This document shows positions 44,837 through 58,390 of a stretch of 64,000 nt of DNA, one piece after another. Each line of letters begins with the position of its first letter. The stretch's first letter is position 1. This DNA comes from Cercospora beticola. Taxonomy: Eukaryota > Ascomycota > Dothideomycetes > Mycosphaerellales > Mycosphaerellaceae. The translations under genes and the position numbers were made by a program. The stretch spans positions 1,984,001-2,048,000 of the forward strand of contig NC_088938.1 in the NCBI RefSeq assembly GCF_033473495.1, in the 5' to 3' direction. The notes beneath the pieces are model-generated. The model did no database searches. It worked only from the letters and a program-made list of their open reading frames with translations, and had not been told where the DNA came from.

Positions 44837-46591
44837 ATGCCACCCTCTTATTTCCACAAACGATGCCGCGCTATCGTGCAAAATCGCATGAAGGTCAAGA
44901 CGCCTACCTCCGTTGGCGAAATGCGCACGCTAGACGATGCAAAATCGCAAATACGCCTATTGAGATTCCACCCGAAGGGATCCAAGGCCTCCCGGCGTGA
45001 TCTGATAAGACTCGAGTTCTGGAGAACGGATGATGCACCACCATATGCGGCGATATCGTATACATGGGGTCCCGAGTTCCCACAAAAGCTACTTCCAGTA
45101 TCCGGCGAGATGATCAGTGTCCGTCTCAATAGCTGGTACGCCATCAAGCAAGCTTATGAAGAAGGAAGCTTCATGCACGTCTGGATTGATAGCATTTGCG
45201 TTGACCAGACGAATCTGGAGGAGAAAGCGCACCAAGTACGACTCATGTCAAGCATTTACCGCAACGCAGTCTATGTCCTCGTATCCCTCGAACCGGTTTC
45301 CGATCGTTTCAGTGCAATTTGTCGCCGGATTCGTGCCTTCGAGGGCAATCCATCTTGGGCCGCGTGGGAGGGTGCACATCACCCTGGATCGCATCACCAA
45401 GATGGTTTCAACGCAATAAGTAACAGGGAACACATACTCAACACATGGCGTCATTCGTCAGAAGGAAGACAGCGAGCCTTTGATGAGTGGGGGAAACAGC
45501 TCCGAGGGATCTCCTTGTTGCCCTACTGGTGCCGTTTATGGATTGTACAAGAGCTATCGTTGGCCGGCGCAGTGCGACTTATGCTTGGCAGCTACGTGAT
45601 TCATTGGCGTAGTCTATGTTCCTTCTACACCTTTTATGTGCTGTGGGGGAACGGCATGCCGTGCGGGCTACCATCGGTATTGGCCACCTCTGCCGGGGCG
45701 ACCCCTGAACGGCGATCTTTGCACGAAGTTCTGGAGGCCTGGTCGCACCAAAAGTGCTCTGATCCGCGGGATCGAGTGTATGGCTTGTTGAGTCTAGTCG
45801 ATTGGCCAGAGCGGCTCGGGCCCATTACAGCAGACTACACGAAATCAGTTCTAGCACTCGCGGCCGAGACTCTGAAATATGAGGTCAGGTGCTACAACAT
45901 CCTAAGAATCATGAAATGCGAAGCGCTGGAACATAATCTGGACCAACAGCTGCTTTTGAGGCGTGAGGGTTCAATGTCGACCGATAGCTGCCTCTTTCCG
46001 ACTCGGACTGAGGCGCATATCGACCTCGATCCCTGGGTCTGTCATCGAGTTACCACCAATCAGCATGGTCAATCGTTTCTCCCGTTGCACCCGAAAGAGT
46101 ATCTCGAATACGGGCAGAAACGAAGCCACTTGCTCCCCGCCGAACACCCAGGACGTAAGCGATTGCTCTCTACAGACGGCTCCCCCTATATTGTTGGTGA
46201 CATCTGCTACGACGCTCAAGCCGACGACCTCGTAGCTTGGCATTTTTACGGGCCCGCAGTGCATTCCAGGCAAGATGTTGGCCTGGTCCTGCGCAAGACC
46301 CCCTATACCGATCTCCGAGGCGAAGTAATATACGAGATCATTGGTCAATGTAAGTTACTCATCGACTACGTCCAATGCGGTTACAGTACCCATAATTGCC
46401 ACTGCGATGATAGCGATGCGCGAGTCCTCAGGCGTGAAAGGTTTCCAATACATCTGCATCTTGACCCCATGGACGCGATGGTCTTCGAAGGACAGGGTCT
46501 ATTCGAGTCTGAATCTGACAACAAGAGGATCATCACAAGGTTCTGTGGTACACCATGGTCGTCATTTGCGACTACACCTGTGAAATTATAA
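44837..46591 (+). CDS. Heterokaryon incompatibility (HET) domain protein
   Basis: A single 584-residue frame from ATG 44837. HET motifs: YAAISYTWGPE (70-80), VWIDSICVDQTNLEEKAHQV (115-134) and MSSIYRNAVYVLVSL (137-151), followed by WCRLWIVQELSLA and a DPRDRVYGLLSL block typical of the extended fungal HET architecture. HET proteins trigger cell death on non-self recognition and are numerous in Pezizomycotina. No NACHT, WD or ankyrin repeats are attached, so this is a stand-alone HET protein. No intron and no break. Confidence 0.9.
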   Translation: MPPSYFHKRCRAIVQNRMKVKTPTSVGEMRTLDDAKSQIRLLRFHPKGSKASRRDLIRLEFWRTDDAPPYAAISYTWGPEFPQKLLPVSGEMISVRLNSWYAIKQAYEEGSFMHVWIDSICVDQTNLEEKAHQVRLMSSIYRNAVYVLVSLEPVSDRFSAICRRIRAFEGNPSWAAWEGAHHPGSHHQDGFNAISNREHILNTWRHSSEGRQRAFDEWGKQLRGISLLPYWCRLWIVQELSLAGAVRLMLGSYVIHWRSLCSFYTFYVLWGNGMPCGLPSVLATSAGATPERRSLHEVLEAWSHQKCSDPRDRVYGLLSLVDWPERLGPITADYTKSVLALAAETLKYEVRCYNILRIMKCEALEHNLDQQLLLRREGSMSTDSCLFPTRTEAHIDLDPWVCHRVTTNQHGQSFLPLHPKEYLEYGQKRSHLLPAEHPGRKRLLSTDGSPYIVGDICYDAQADDLVAWHFYGPAVHSRQDVGLVLRKTPYTDLRGEVIYEIIGQCKLLIDYVQCGYSTHNCHCDDSDARVLRRERFPIHLHLDPMDAMVFEGQGLFESESDNKRIITRFCGTPWSSFATTPVKL

Positions 46592-47133
46592 CCAATTCGC
46601 CAAGGACTTGTTCTTAATGAGAGGAAGCACAGCTGCGAGTGGCGAGAACTGGTGCCACTTCTGATTGATTCGACAAGCTCCAGCAGAGAATTTTGATGTT
46701 ACCGTCACCTCCGGAAGGGCCTTACGTCGAACGAAAAGAGATGCTGTTCGCCGCAATTGAACACTTCTCTTCAGAACTGATACATCTAGTCAGGAGTGGC
46801 CGCATCCGGCAACTCCGTTCGAGTCGCCTACAGCCAGATCATCTCACAGAATACAACAGGACTGGTGCAGAAGGAAGTACACAGGCGACATATGCATGCA
46901 AGATTGCCAGGTCAATATTAGTAGGTCGTCGGCCGGGGCGGCTTCGACATAGCGATACGGGTATCTCGATATAATGCAATACGATCAGCCACCACAACCT
47001 TTTCAAACACTGTTTCCGTACACGCATCGATGGATCATGCATTCAATGCCAATCCTAGCCCAGCCCAGAACGCCTCTTTCTCCATCTTGCGCTACTATGC
47101 CATTCCTCCTGTACCATGTCTCCTTCTCTCCCT
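46592..47133. other. Intergenic between convergent genes
   Basis: 542 bp between the HET gene (+) and the RhoGAP gene (-); nothing recognised. Confidence 0.4.
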
Positions 47134-49953
47134 TCAGTGCTTACTCGAAGCTCGCCTCCCGAGCTGCACCAGCGTCGTGGCAGTCGTTGCCCGCTCCTCA
47201 TACAGCCTCCGCAAATCGTCAACACTACTCTTCTTCAGATCCAGTCTGCGAGGCTCCAGTTTGGCGCTGTTGCTAGTAGCCTGCGAGTCTGTGCTTCCTC
47301 TGCTTTCCCAACTGTTCATCCTATTGAGCAAGCCGGCAGAAGGAGCACGTGGCTTGGGTACGTGCTGTACGGCGCCTCCACTGGCTCCATCGACGTTCGC
47401 GGTGGAGATCAAGGGCACTGCGGTGTTGGAAGTCCTGGTCGGCAGGATGGGCTTCGCCAGAGACTGGATATCAGGACGCTGCTTATTGGCCGCCGATGCT
47501 TGCCACGACGGTTTGCGGAACACCGCAGCGTTCGCGCTGCTTGAGGGTGAAGTAGGAAGATGAGGCGGCTTCACAGCAAGGTCTCCTGGTGCTGAGCGAG
47601 GCGCATTTGTAGCGGAATTCGTGCTAGCCGAAGCAGCTTGAATGTCGATAACGTTGTTCTGTGTCACATTATTAGCGGCTTGGCGTGCGGCCATCTCTGC
47701 CAGGAGGGCGTGTGTTCCAGGGGGCACGAAAGGCATGGAGGGTGAGGAACTGCTCGTGCTCGAAATGACTGGACCATTCTGCTGGGAAGCGGTCGTGCTC
47801 TCGTTCTGGGAAGTGTTTTCTGGGGCAGTGCTGGTGCTCGCGGTCTGGAGATCGTTGTGCAATGCCGTCTCGGCTGGTCTGTTCTCACCCTTGACCGAGG
47901 TCTGCCTACTAACAGGCTTTCGCTTGGGTACATCGCCAGTGATCCCAGGAATTGACCCAATGATCTCTGTTGAGACTGGTCGACTCCGAGATGACTCTCC
48001 GACCGGGCGTCGATGTATGGGTTTCTGTGCTCGTGAATCATCTAAAAGATCCATGCTGGCGTCATTGCTCTTCGGAGGGCTGACACCGCCTGCATGTATT
48101 GGCGCATAGCTGCCAGGTGAATCCGATCGCGGCAAGTTTCTGCCTTCGTAGTCGAAGAGGCTGGAGTATCTCGGTGGCGCACCTACATATGCGGCGTCGG
48201 ATGCAGGCTCGTAGCCAGGCTGCGCTGAAGGTGATGGCTCGCGCTGTGCCGCCTTGTTCCGACGTGGCAGTTTGGGCAATTCGACGTTCGGCAAGTGCGG
48301 CGCCAGCGCAGCTTTGAGCGACGTGGCTCTAGAACGGCGCCTAGGGGGCAACGCTGGAGGCTTCTCTGACGACGAGTCAGAAGAGTCTGACTCGTTCATT
48401 GAGATCCTGTGTCCTATCTGACTTTTCTCACTTGAGGCATCAGACCCGTCAGATGGACGTCGCAGGGCTTCGAGCGGGTCCTCGTACTCATTTGGGTCGA
48501 TAGGCGGGCTGAGGTCAGCATAGAACGCACGCTCTTCGATGTCGATTCCCGCCCGGAGCTGAGGCCACATATCTATGGCAGCGACTAGTATCCGCTTGAC
48601 AATACTCGAAATTTTTGCATCGGCCATCTGGTCTGAGCCACAAACGAGGCACATGGCGAAACAGATAGCCAAGTTCTCTGCACCCATCTTGTTGTGTGGC
48701 TCGTGCGATGCGACCAGAGATAGCAGAGGGAGCAGGTGTCTGGTCAGGATCTCTCTCGATGTGGGAGGCAGAGGAGACATTGACGAAGTGGGAAGGATGA
48801 TATCGACCATGTCCTCGGGCGTCAGCTCCGTGTCGGGATCGCTGTAACGCTCTCGGAGCGTCGCGTAGCATGACTCTGGGAATACTGGCTCGCGCAGCTC
48901 GCGATACCATGTCTTGATGAGCGAGGCGGCTGAGTGCACGCCGTATGCATCCTCCAAGCGAATCTCATCGACCAGCGATTTTGCAAGACCCGGCTGCACG
49001 AAGGTTGCACCTTGATCCTTCCACACTATCCATTTCTGTCCGCGGTCGTAAGCCTCTCTGAGGACACCAACGAGGACCGAGTGAGGCGGTATGCGGAAGA
49101 TGCCCTCGGTCTTGAGATTGGAAGGTTCCACCAGGAAGGCCGTGGTTTCCCTCAGCGCGCGAGGCAAGCGCGTCCTGCCGGAGTCAATGTTCCTCGGGAA
49201 TGGTTGCTTCACGCTGAATGCACGTCTGCCGGTGACAAAGGGTGAGTAGATATTGGGTGAGTACTTTCGATCCTGCAGATATGCGGATGGTGGGGTGAGC
49301 AGATGTTCGATGGGAATATGCAAGGCCAGTGAGGTCAAACAATTGACGTGTACTATCTTCCGTCGAAATTTTGGCGACACAATGGTCCCGAATATGTTGA
49401 GCAGCACTCTGACCCATGTGCGAGGGTGCACAATGTACAGCATGGCCAGCTTCTTCCGCAATGCCCTCCCCAGCACGTGGTATGCTTGCAGATACCATCC
49501 GGTAGCGGGACCCTGCTTCTTCTCTGCCGTTGCATTGTCGGGAGGGCCTCCTGCAAAGAAGACAATCTCGTACTCTGTGCCTGCGATCAACTCGTCTTCG
49601 CCGGGCAGTCGAGCGAGGACATAGGAAAGCAAGCTATCGTAGTCGACTTCGAATGCATCGGGAAAGGCAGCGGCGTTGAGGATGTACACGGGCCTGCCGT
49701 CTTTGGATGGGAGGGGTGATCGGTAGAGGATGGTGGCAGCAATGGCCGCGAGCTCAGGCAGATAGTCGGCGGAGTCTGGGGCGGGCGGCACGGTGGAGAG
49801 GGAGTTGCTCCTCGCACGTCCCGTCCTCCACTGGGCATCCGCCGCCAGCGCGGTCCTCAGGGCAGAACGCATGGTGGGCAGGCAGGACAGTGGGGAGAAG
49901 GATGAACAATCGTAGCAGCGGGCGGCGGAGGTTAGTATAGCAGGCTCCGTCAT
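47134..49953 (-). CDS. CRAL-TRIO-like/RhoGAP protein, ECM25-like
   Basis: 939 residues from ATG 49951-49953 (Met28 is a possible alternative). Residues about 85-230 look like the Sec14-like (CRAL-TRIO) fold found before RhoGAP in ECM25/ARHGAP1 proteins (GWYLQAYHVLGRALRKKLAMLYIVHPRTW). RhoGAP spans about 260-470: EGIFRIPPHS contains the arginine finger Arg287, with SLIKTWYRELREPVFPE and NLAICFAMCL. The C-terminal 470 residues are Ser/Pro-rich and disordered with poly-Pro (PPALPPRRR, a possible SH3 ligand). It likely turns off Rho/Cdc42-type GTPases in polarity and endocytic traffic. Divergent with the asparagine synthetase gene. Confidence 0.88.
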   Translation of the reverse strand: MTEPAILTSAARCYDCSSFSPLSCLPTMRSALRTALAADAQWRTGRARSNSLSTVPPAPDSADYLPELAAIAATILYRSPLPSKDGRPVYILNAAAFPDAFEVDYDSLLSYVLARLPGEDELIAGTEYEIVFFAGGPPDNATAEKKQGPATGWYLQAYHVLGRALRKKLAMLYIVHPRTWVRVLLNIFGTIVSPKFRRKIVHVNCLTSLALHIPIEHLLTPPSAYLQDRKYSPNIYSPFVTGRRAFSVKQPFPRNIDSGRTRLPRALRETTAFLVEPSNLKTEGIFRIPPHSVLVGVLREAYDRGQKWIVWKDQGATFVQPGLAKSLVDEIRLEDAYGVHSAASLIKTWYRELREPVFPESCYATLRERYSDPDTELTPEDMVDIILPTSSMSPLPPTSREILTRHLLPLLSLVASHEPHNKMGAENLAICFAMCLVCGSDQMADAKISSIVKRILVAAIDMWPQLRAGIDIEERAFYADLSPPIDPNEYEDPLEALRRPSDGSDASSEKSQIGHRISMNESDSSDSSSEKPPALPPRRRSRATSLKAALAPHLPNVELPKLPRRNKAAQREPSPSAQPGYEPASDAAYVGAPPRYSSLFDYEGRNLPRSDSPGSYAPIHAGGVSPPKSNDASMDLLDDSRAQKPIHRRPVGESSRSRPVSTEIIGSIPGITGDVPKRKPVSRQTSVKGENRPAETALHNDLQTASTSTAPENTSQNESTTASQQNGPVISSTSSSSPSMPFVPPGTHALLAEMAARQAANNVTQNNVIDIQAASASTNSATNAPRSAPGDLAVKPPHLPTSPSSSANAAVFRKPSWQASAANKQRPDIQSLAKPILPTRTSNTAVPLISTANVDGASGGAVQHVPKPRAPSAGLLNRMNSWESRGSTDSQATSNSAKLEPRRLDLKKSSVDDLRRLYEERATTATTLVQLGRRASSKH

Positions 49954-50469
49954 GCAGACGGCATCCCTGTTTCTATGTTACGGAAGCGCACGCCCGCGCG
50001 GGAGATTGGCATGCCAGTAGTGACGAGGAGGTCGTGTCGAGGTGTGCGTCGTGTGATGCGGCGGAGGTGGGCTCTTAATGCTGCTGCCGCCTGGCAAGAT
50101 TGGCGGCGGAAGAGGGTGGTCGACGCGGCACCCGCCCACGCAACGCAACGAAACACTGGACTGGCAACAAACTCGACGTCAACAGCATCATCCCGACCGT
50201 CGGCCACAACACACGCGCGTGAAATGTCGCCAGCATGCAGGGATGCCGACCACGGATCTACCCGCTACTAACTAATGCAACGTAATTCGTGCCAATGCAC
50301 TGGTGGCATATTTCGGCCGCTGTCGGTGTCGGCCGGATATTTTGAGTCAACGGAACAGTCATTGGCAATCGATAGTGCCGCCGTGCTCTTTGTACAACTC
50401 CCTTCCATTGTCCGTTGCTCCTCGTACACCTACTACACCACCGCTTCCGCCAGAAGGCCCGCCACCACC
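49954..50469. promoter_or_regulatory. Shared upstream region of the RhoGAP gene (-) and asparagine synthetase (+)
   Basis: 516 bp, GC-rich. Contains the TGAGTCA site listed separately. Confidence 0.5.
50343..50349 (+). promoter_or_regulatory. Gcn4/CPC1-type binding site (TGAGTCA)
   Basis: A perfect TGA(G/C)TCA heptamer 121 bp before the asparagine synthetase ATG. Amino-acid synthesis genes in fungi are activated through this element by Gcn4/CPC1/CpcA (cross-pathway control), so position and target agree. A heptamer can occur by chance. Confidence 0.6.
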
Positions 50470-52359
50470 ATGTGCGGCATCTTCGCCTGTCATCAGTGCG
50501 TCGTCGCCGCTCCCCCGCCCGCCCAATGGCGGGCACGAGACATGCGAAATGAGGCATTGCTAACTATAGGATGATACAGCCACGATGACATCCAGAAATT
50601 CCGGCCCACGGCCATTCGCATGGGCAAGCAGATCAAGCATCGCGGCCCCGACTGGAGCGGCAACCATACCGCCAACAGCACCATCCTCGTGCACGAGCGT
50701 CTGTCCATTGTCGGCGTCGACACCGGCTCGCAGCCCCTCCTCAACGAAGACCAGTCGATTGCTCTGGCCGTCAATGGCGAAATCTACAACCACAAGATCC
50801 TGCGTGGCAAGGGTTTGGCCAAGTCATATCCCTTCAAGACGCACTCGGATTGTGAAGTGATTATTCCCCTCTACCAAGAATATGGCATTGACGCCCCGCG
50901 ACACTTGGATGGCATGTTCAGCTGGGTGCTGCACGACAAGAAGGCTGATCGTCTGATCGCTGCGAGAGATCCCATTGGCATCACCACCTTCTACATCGGC
51001 CGCGACAGCAAATCGCCCAAAGCCGTCTACTTTGCCAGCGAGTTGAAATGTCTGCATCCTGTGTGCGACCAGATCGAGGCCTTCCCTCCCGGCCATGTCT
51101 ACGACAGCTCGACAGACAAGCTCACGAGATACTTCGATCCCAAATGGCTGACCGAGCCCACCAACATCCCTACCACGCCCCTCGACTTGAAGCTGCTGCG
51201 CGAGACATTCGAGAGATCCGTGAGGAAGAGACTGATGGCGGAAGTCCCATACGGTGTGCTCCTCAGTGGTGGTTTGGACAGCTCGTTGGTGGCGTCGATT
51301 GCACAACGTGAGACATTACGTCTCCAGAAAGAGTATGCGAAGAAGCGGGCCTTGCTGTCGCAGGGAACCAACAGCCCTACGTTGAACGGCGTTGCCAACG
51401 GGCAAGTGCCGTTAGCCGAATCTCCCGAAGAGGAGCTTGCAGGCATTGACGAGGACTACCACCTGAGCTCGGTGCCTGTCTTGTCTCAGCTCAACTCTTT
51501 TTCCATTGGCTTGCCAGGGTCACCAGACACCATTGCTGCGCAAGAAGTCGCCAAGTATCTCGGCACTAGGCATCACTCTTTCACCTTCACCATCCAAGAA
51601 GGTCTCGATGCTCTGTTCGACGTCATTTACCACTTGGAGACCTACGACGTGACCACCATTCGCGCTAGTACTCCCATGTTCCTGCTATCGCGGAAGATCA
51701 AGGCCATGGGCGTGAAGATGGTCTTGTCTGGTGAGGGTTCTGATGAAATCTTTGGCGGATATCTTTACTTCCACAATGCACCAGACAAGGCTGCCTTCCA
51801 CGAGGAGACGGTCCGCCGAGTCAAGAACTTGCACTTGGCAGACTGTCTCCGCGCCAACAAGTCCACGTCAGCTTGGGGCGTAGAGGCACGCGTACCGTTC
51901 TTGGACAAGCAATTCCTTGAACTCGCCATGGCCATCGACCCTGCTGAGAAAATGATTCAGAAGCCTGAGCGTATCGAAAAGTACATTTTGCGAAAAGCTT
52001 TCGACACAGAAGGTGAGCCCGGAGCCAAGCCATACTTGCCGAGCAAGATCCTGTGGAGACAAAAGGAACAATTCTCCGATGGTGTCGGCTATGGCTGGAT
52101 TGACGGCCTCAAAGACGAGGCCGCCAAGGTGGTCACCGATGAGCAGATGAAGGAGGAGAACATGCGTAAAGACAAGCCCTTCTGGGGTGATGATCTCCCC
52201 GACTCCAAGGAGGCTTACTGGTATCGCTGCATGTTTGACGAGCATTTCCCACCTTACTGTGCCAGCACTGTTATGCGATGGACGCCTACTTGGAGCAAGC
52301 AGACGGATCCTTCAGGCCGTGCAATTGGCGTTCACGAGCAGGCTTACAAGGATCAGTAG
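50470..52359 (+). CDS. ASN2: Asparagine synthetase (glutamine-hydrolysing)
   Basis: Exon 1 is only 26 nt (50470-50495); an 84-bp intron precedes exon 2 (50580-52359), giving 601 residues. Cys2 after Met1 (MCGIFAC) is the amidotransferase nucleophile, which explains why the start must be the tiny exon. The glutaminase part follows ([23 protein letters not shown]). The synthetase part has the PP-loop [11 protein letters not shown] and the [12 protein letters not shown] block. It makes asparagine from aspartate, glutamine and ATP in the cytosol. A Ser/Asn-rich stretch of about 45 residues follows the PP-loop helix, as in some fungal homologues. The symbol follows the yeast ASN1/ASN2 pair. Confidence 0.93.
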
Positions 52360-52844
52360 AGCAGTCTTCTTTGGCGGCGATTTAGTTTCTGTGCTCCCAG
52401 GGGCGGGTTTATCCAGCATTCGATGATAGATGTATAACATAGAACAACATGCTCGAGAGCTGCTGCTTGCACAATTTCAACTTTGCAGAATACGTACAAT
52501 GCTGACAACGCTAGCAGACCTTCCTTATCGAGTAGCTCTTTGCTGAACCATCTCACAAAACTAGACGAAATATTCGATCAACCTGCAAGTCGGCTCGTTG
52601 CCTTGCGTACTGCTCTGTGTGTTTTGTCCACATAGCACGCGCAAGCAAACCATTCACCTCAATTGTGAAGGCTAAACTCGCAACTACCCCCTACGCATGC
52701 AACAGCCGATAGCATCCCTGCATGACTCATGCTCGTATCGCCTCATTTATCCGTTAAGGAGCCTGTCCACTTCGACTTCTGCTCCAAATTTATGGTAATC
52801 TATCAAGGCAGAGGATCGTCAACATAACAAAGAGGCCGGACACC
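52360..52844. other. Intergenic, asparagine synthetase to dUTPase
   Basis: 485 bp; nothing recognised. Confidence 0.4.
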
Positions 52845-53464
52845 ATGATCGTCCCCAGCAAGGTCGCGCTGACGCGTAACGTGATCGGCTCTCTCCTCTC
52901 CCCCAAACTCCAAGCCCAGCCCTGCGGAATCGACCTCACTCTTCGCAGAATCTTGACCTGGAAATCCGCCGGCACAGTAGATTTCTCGAACGAGTTCCGC
53001 AAAAGCTCGAAGACTTCGCAACTCGACTTTTCTGGATCGCCGAAACAAACCCATCTCGACCCGGGGAACTATCTCGTAGAGTTCAACGAAGAAGTCGATG
53101 TTCCATTAGATGTCATGGGACAGATATTCGTGAGGAGTTCGTTGTGGAGGAATGGGGCGAAGATTGATGCGGGGGTGGTAAGTATCGTCTTTCAATCTGT
53201 TCTAGTTTGCTTTCTGTTGCGCAGTTGTCGAGGCGTTCGATGAGGGCGCTTGACGCGACGCCGCTGGTTTTCGGTTTTGACACTGTTGTTTGATAGGTCG
53301 ATAGCGGGTACAAAGGCTCCCTCGGGGCTCTTCTCCAAGTCTTGAATCCACATGGAATTACATTGCATGAGAATGCACGTTTGGCGCAGATTGTGTTCCA
53401 TGAGATGAAGGGCGAGGTGGAAGAGGGATATAGTGGAGTTTACCAGAGAGCGAAGGGGCTGTGA
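52845..53464 (+). CDS. dUTPase/dCTP deaminase-fold protein, archaeal-type
   Basis: Exons 52845-53177 and 53297-53464 (119-bp intron, phase 0) give 166 residues. The order of blocks is that of the dCTP deaminase/dUTPase superfamily: MIVPSK start, QPCGIDLTL, LDPGNYLVEFNEEVDVP, the trimer motif VRSSLWRNGAKI (96-107), GVVDSGYKGSLG with the catalytic-position Asp113, then ITLHENARLAQIVFHEM and a GYSGVYQ tail. The NPHGI...NARLAQIVF and GYxGxYQ ends match archaeal dUTPases better than the classical trimeric eukaryotic enzyme. It would hydrolyse dUTP to dUMP, keeping uracil out of DNA. The comparison is from memory. Confidence 0.8.
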
Positions 53465-53539
53465 GATGAATTAAGAGGTTTGGGGCGTCAAAAGCCGATC
53501 TGTAATCGTCGCTGCGCCTCAATGATTGAGGTGAGAGAT

Positions 53540-54926
53540 TCAAGCCGCCCAAGAGACTACCCAAGGGTCTTGCAGTAAGTCCTTCGCCGAAGCGCGGTCT
53601 TTCGACCGCCATTGGAGGGTCTTTCTCATGAATGCCAGAAATTGGGATGTCTCTTCTCCTTCGAGGACAATCTCCTCTTCTTCTAGCGTTGTCGTCGTTG
53701 TTTCTGGGGATGCCTGGATGGTGAGATTTCCCTCGTCATCGAAATACTTGTTCGAGATCCGCGATCTCTGGAGAAAGTCTGATGGTGGTTTTCCGAGCAG
53801 AGTCACCATTCTAGCTAGATGCTTGCCGCTCGATTCTTCGCGACTCGGTAATCGTTCAGTAAAGAGGTGCTTGCCTTCTAGCAAATCCCATATCTGTATC
53901 TCGAGTGATCAGTTCTCGTGCCAGGTTTGACGCCAGCAACGCAATGAACCGCTTTAAAACTGCTTACCATCAAGCCGAAGCTCCAAATATCTATCTTCTC
54001 ATCCCAAGTTATGCCGAGGACAACTTCGGGTGCGCGATACAGATCTGGCATGACTTCGCCTTCGAATGGGCCTTGGCCGAATTTTGCGTCTCCGAAATCG
54101 CAGATGATAGCGTGGCCGGGCTCGTCTGGCATATCGAGCTCGACAGTCGAACAGATTGTGCGGGTCGCCATCTCGTTTGTGCGGGCTGGGTTGTTCTCGC
54201 TCTTGTTCCACCAGCTCGTCTAGGTATGAGTGGTCTTCTATGGACAACATGATGTTGCCCTCCTGAATGTCTTATAGGCGTCGTCTCGTTAGGTCTGATC
54301 AACTTGTTAGAAGTGGAGTTCAAGGGAACGTACCTGTGTGCACCACGTGCGCTTCTGAGTGTAGATAATCGAGCGCGAGCAGAAGTCCATATATCATGGG
54401 TCTCAAGATTGAGCTGGGAATCTGGCCGCCAGCCATATTGCGGATGTCACGCATCGTGAGACTCAAAGGGCTGTGCACAATGCAGGTGTGCGGTCCAATC
54501 TCTCCGGGAAGCTCAAACGTATCGAGCATCCGACGCACCAGCTGAGTGCCAGGGTGATCGTCAGAGCGAATGTCTTGTATGTGCTGTAGCACTCTCACTT
54601 CATTCTGGGCCTGTCGGTGTCCTGTCATATAAATTTTGAGTGTCACGTATTGTTGCGTTCTGCACACCGCTTCAGCTTGAATTAATAACATTCAATGAAG
54701 ACTGGAATTCTTACTCGAGGTTACGACACAGCCAGGCCGTAGATACAGAACCATAGCCCAATTTCAGAAGAATCTCATACTTCGATTCGAATGTTTCTCC
54801 GATTCGGACAGGGCAGAAAGCACGTCGGTCGTACCACGAGAAGGACTCTTCCTCGAGCAGAATGTCTGACCCATAGTATTCTGGTTCAGTTGCCGAGGAG
54901 TCTTGGGTCTCAGAATTATTGGTCAT
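53540..54926 (-). CDS. SRPK-like Ser/Thr protein kinase, with an apparent +1 frameshift
   Basis: Minus-strand exons 54926-54715, 54659-54334, 54270-53968 and 53893-53540; introns 55, 63 and 74 bp, all GT-AG. Kinase landmarks: Gly loop LGYGSVSTAW, Lys in YVTLKIY, HTDIQEGN in place of HRDxxxxN (Thr for Arg is common in fungal SRPK-like expansions), CDFGDAK and YRAPEV, then IWSFGLM|IWDLLEGKHLF. Within exon 3 the frame changes after DHSYLDELVEQE (around 54205-54215): the next conserved part (RTICSTVELDMPDEPGH...CDFG) lies one base out of phase, and no plausible mini-intron fits. Without that base the total is 397 residues. Either a base error or a recent inactivating mutation. Confidence 0.72.
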
Positions 54927-55701
54927 TGTTGGATATTATCAGCGAAATACAAGTGTCTGGAAGAGATGTTGTATTGTCTTGTACTCTCGTGTGCGAGTCA
55001 CAGTCCTGAGGTGAGAAAGTTGGCCTTGGCAAGTGAGGCACAGAAGAACAGAAGAAGATGTGGCTGAGGGGAGACGTGAAAGGTTTCCATCGTGCTATTC
55101 TTATCCCAAACAATATGCTTCTTACCTACGAGGTACCCTTCTCCTTACTGACCCTCACTGTGCTCTTTTGGCAAAGTGATGGATTGTGGCCCGCACTGAT
55201 TCCGAACCTCTCAGCTTGAGCATAACGCTATAATTCAAGGTCCGGCGCCCAGTAATGGACATAACAATCAATCTCTGCTCAGCGCGAAAACAGTCAAGCT
55301 AACGAAAAGTTGTGCTGACCGCCGTTAAGTAATGTGTTTTTGATGCTGGCATTAGTTGAAGAAAGGAAAGGAAGTTGAGCGCAGGCGGAAGATTTTGAGG
55401 TTGGAAGCGGCAGCGGCAGCAGCCGTGTTTGGTGCCAAGGCTGAGATGTGGCAGCTACGCTCGGGCGACCAGGGAAGTTGGCTTCCATCATGTGAAGGAC
55501 ACCTTTGCCCAATTTGCCGTCGACGTTGTGCTGTCTCCTGTCCAATCCTCCTCGCAGCCGCTGCCATTCACTTGGAAGCGAACTCTCTGCATCAACCCTC
55601 TGCCAACTCCATTCGACTGGCGCATTCCCGCATGAGCGCACGATAAATAGAACCCAGCCGCCCCTCCACGCTCCTCGAATTCTCACCGCCGAGCTCACAA
55701 C
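54927..55701. promoter_or_regulatory. Shared upstream region of the kinase (-) and SEC23 (+)
   Basis: 775 bp. An ATAAATAG TATA-like element lies at about 55643-55650, 52 bp before the SEC23 ATG. Frames within are shadows without family features. Confidence 0.45.
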
Positions 55702-58089
<2,388 letters not shown>

Positions 58090-58390
58090 ACGTGTCCAGG
58101 AATAATGATAACAATTAGAGGGGTGGATAGCGATGGCGTCTTGTTTCGAAACGAGGTATTGGTGGTACGAAAGCTGGTAATGCTATACGTAGAAGTATTC
58201 ATGGAATCTGACCGCGAGAGCGAAAAGTTAAACATCACTATTGGTTTCGCATCATACTTCACTTCAGGCACTAGTGGGTCAACCTAGAATGAATAATCAT
58301 TCATCCACCTGCTATCTCTACTTGCGAGACACTGTAGCAAATATAAAAATCGACGCAGACGCGGATGGGTCGACCGGACTTCAAAGGGGT

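Noticed and set aside
54205..54250. Mini-intron to explain the kinase frame change
   Set aside because: The only nearby GT...AG pairs give either about 10 bp or remove conserved residues with poor donor sites.
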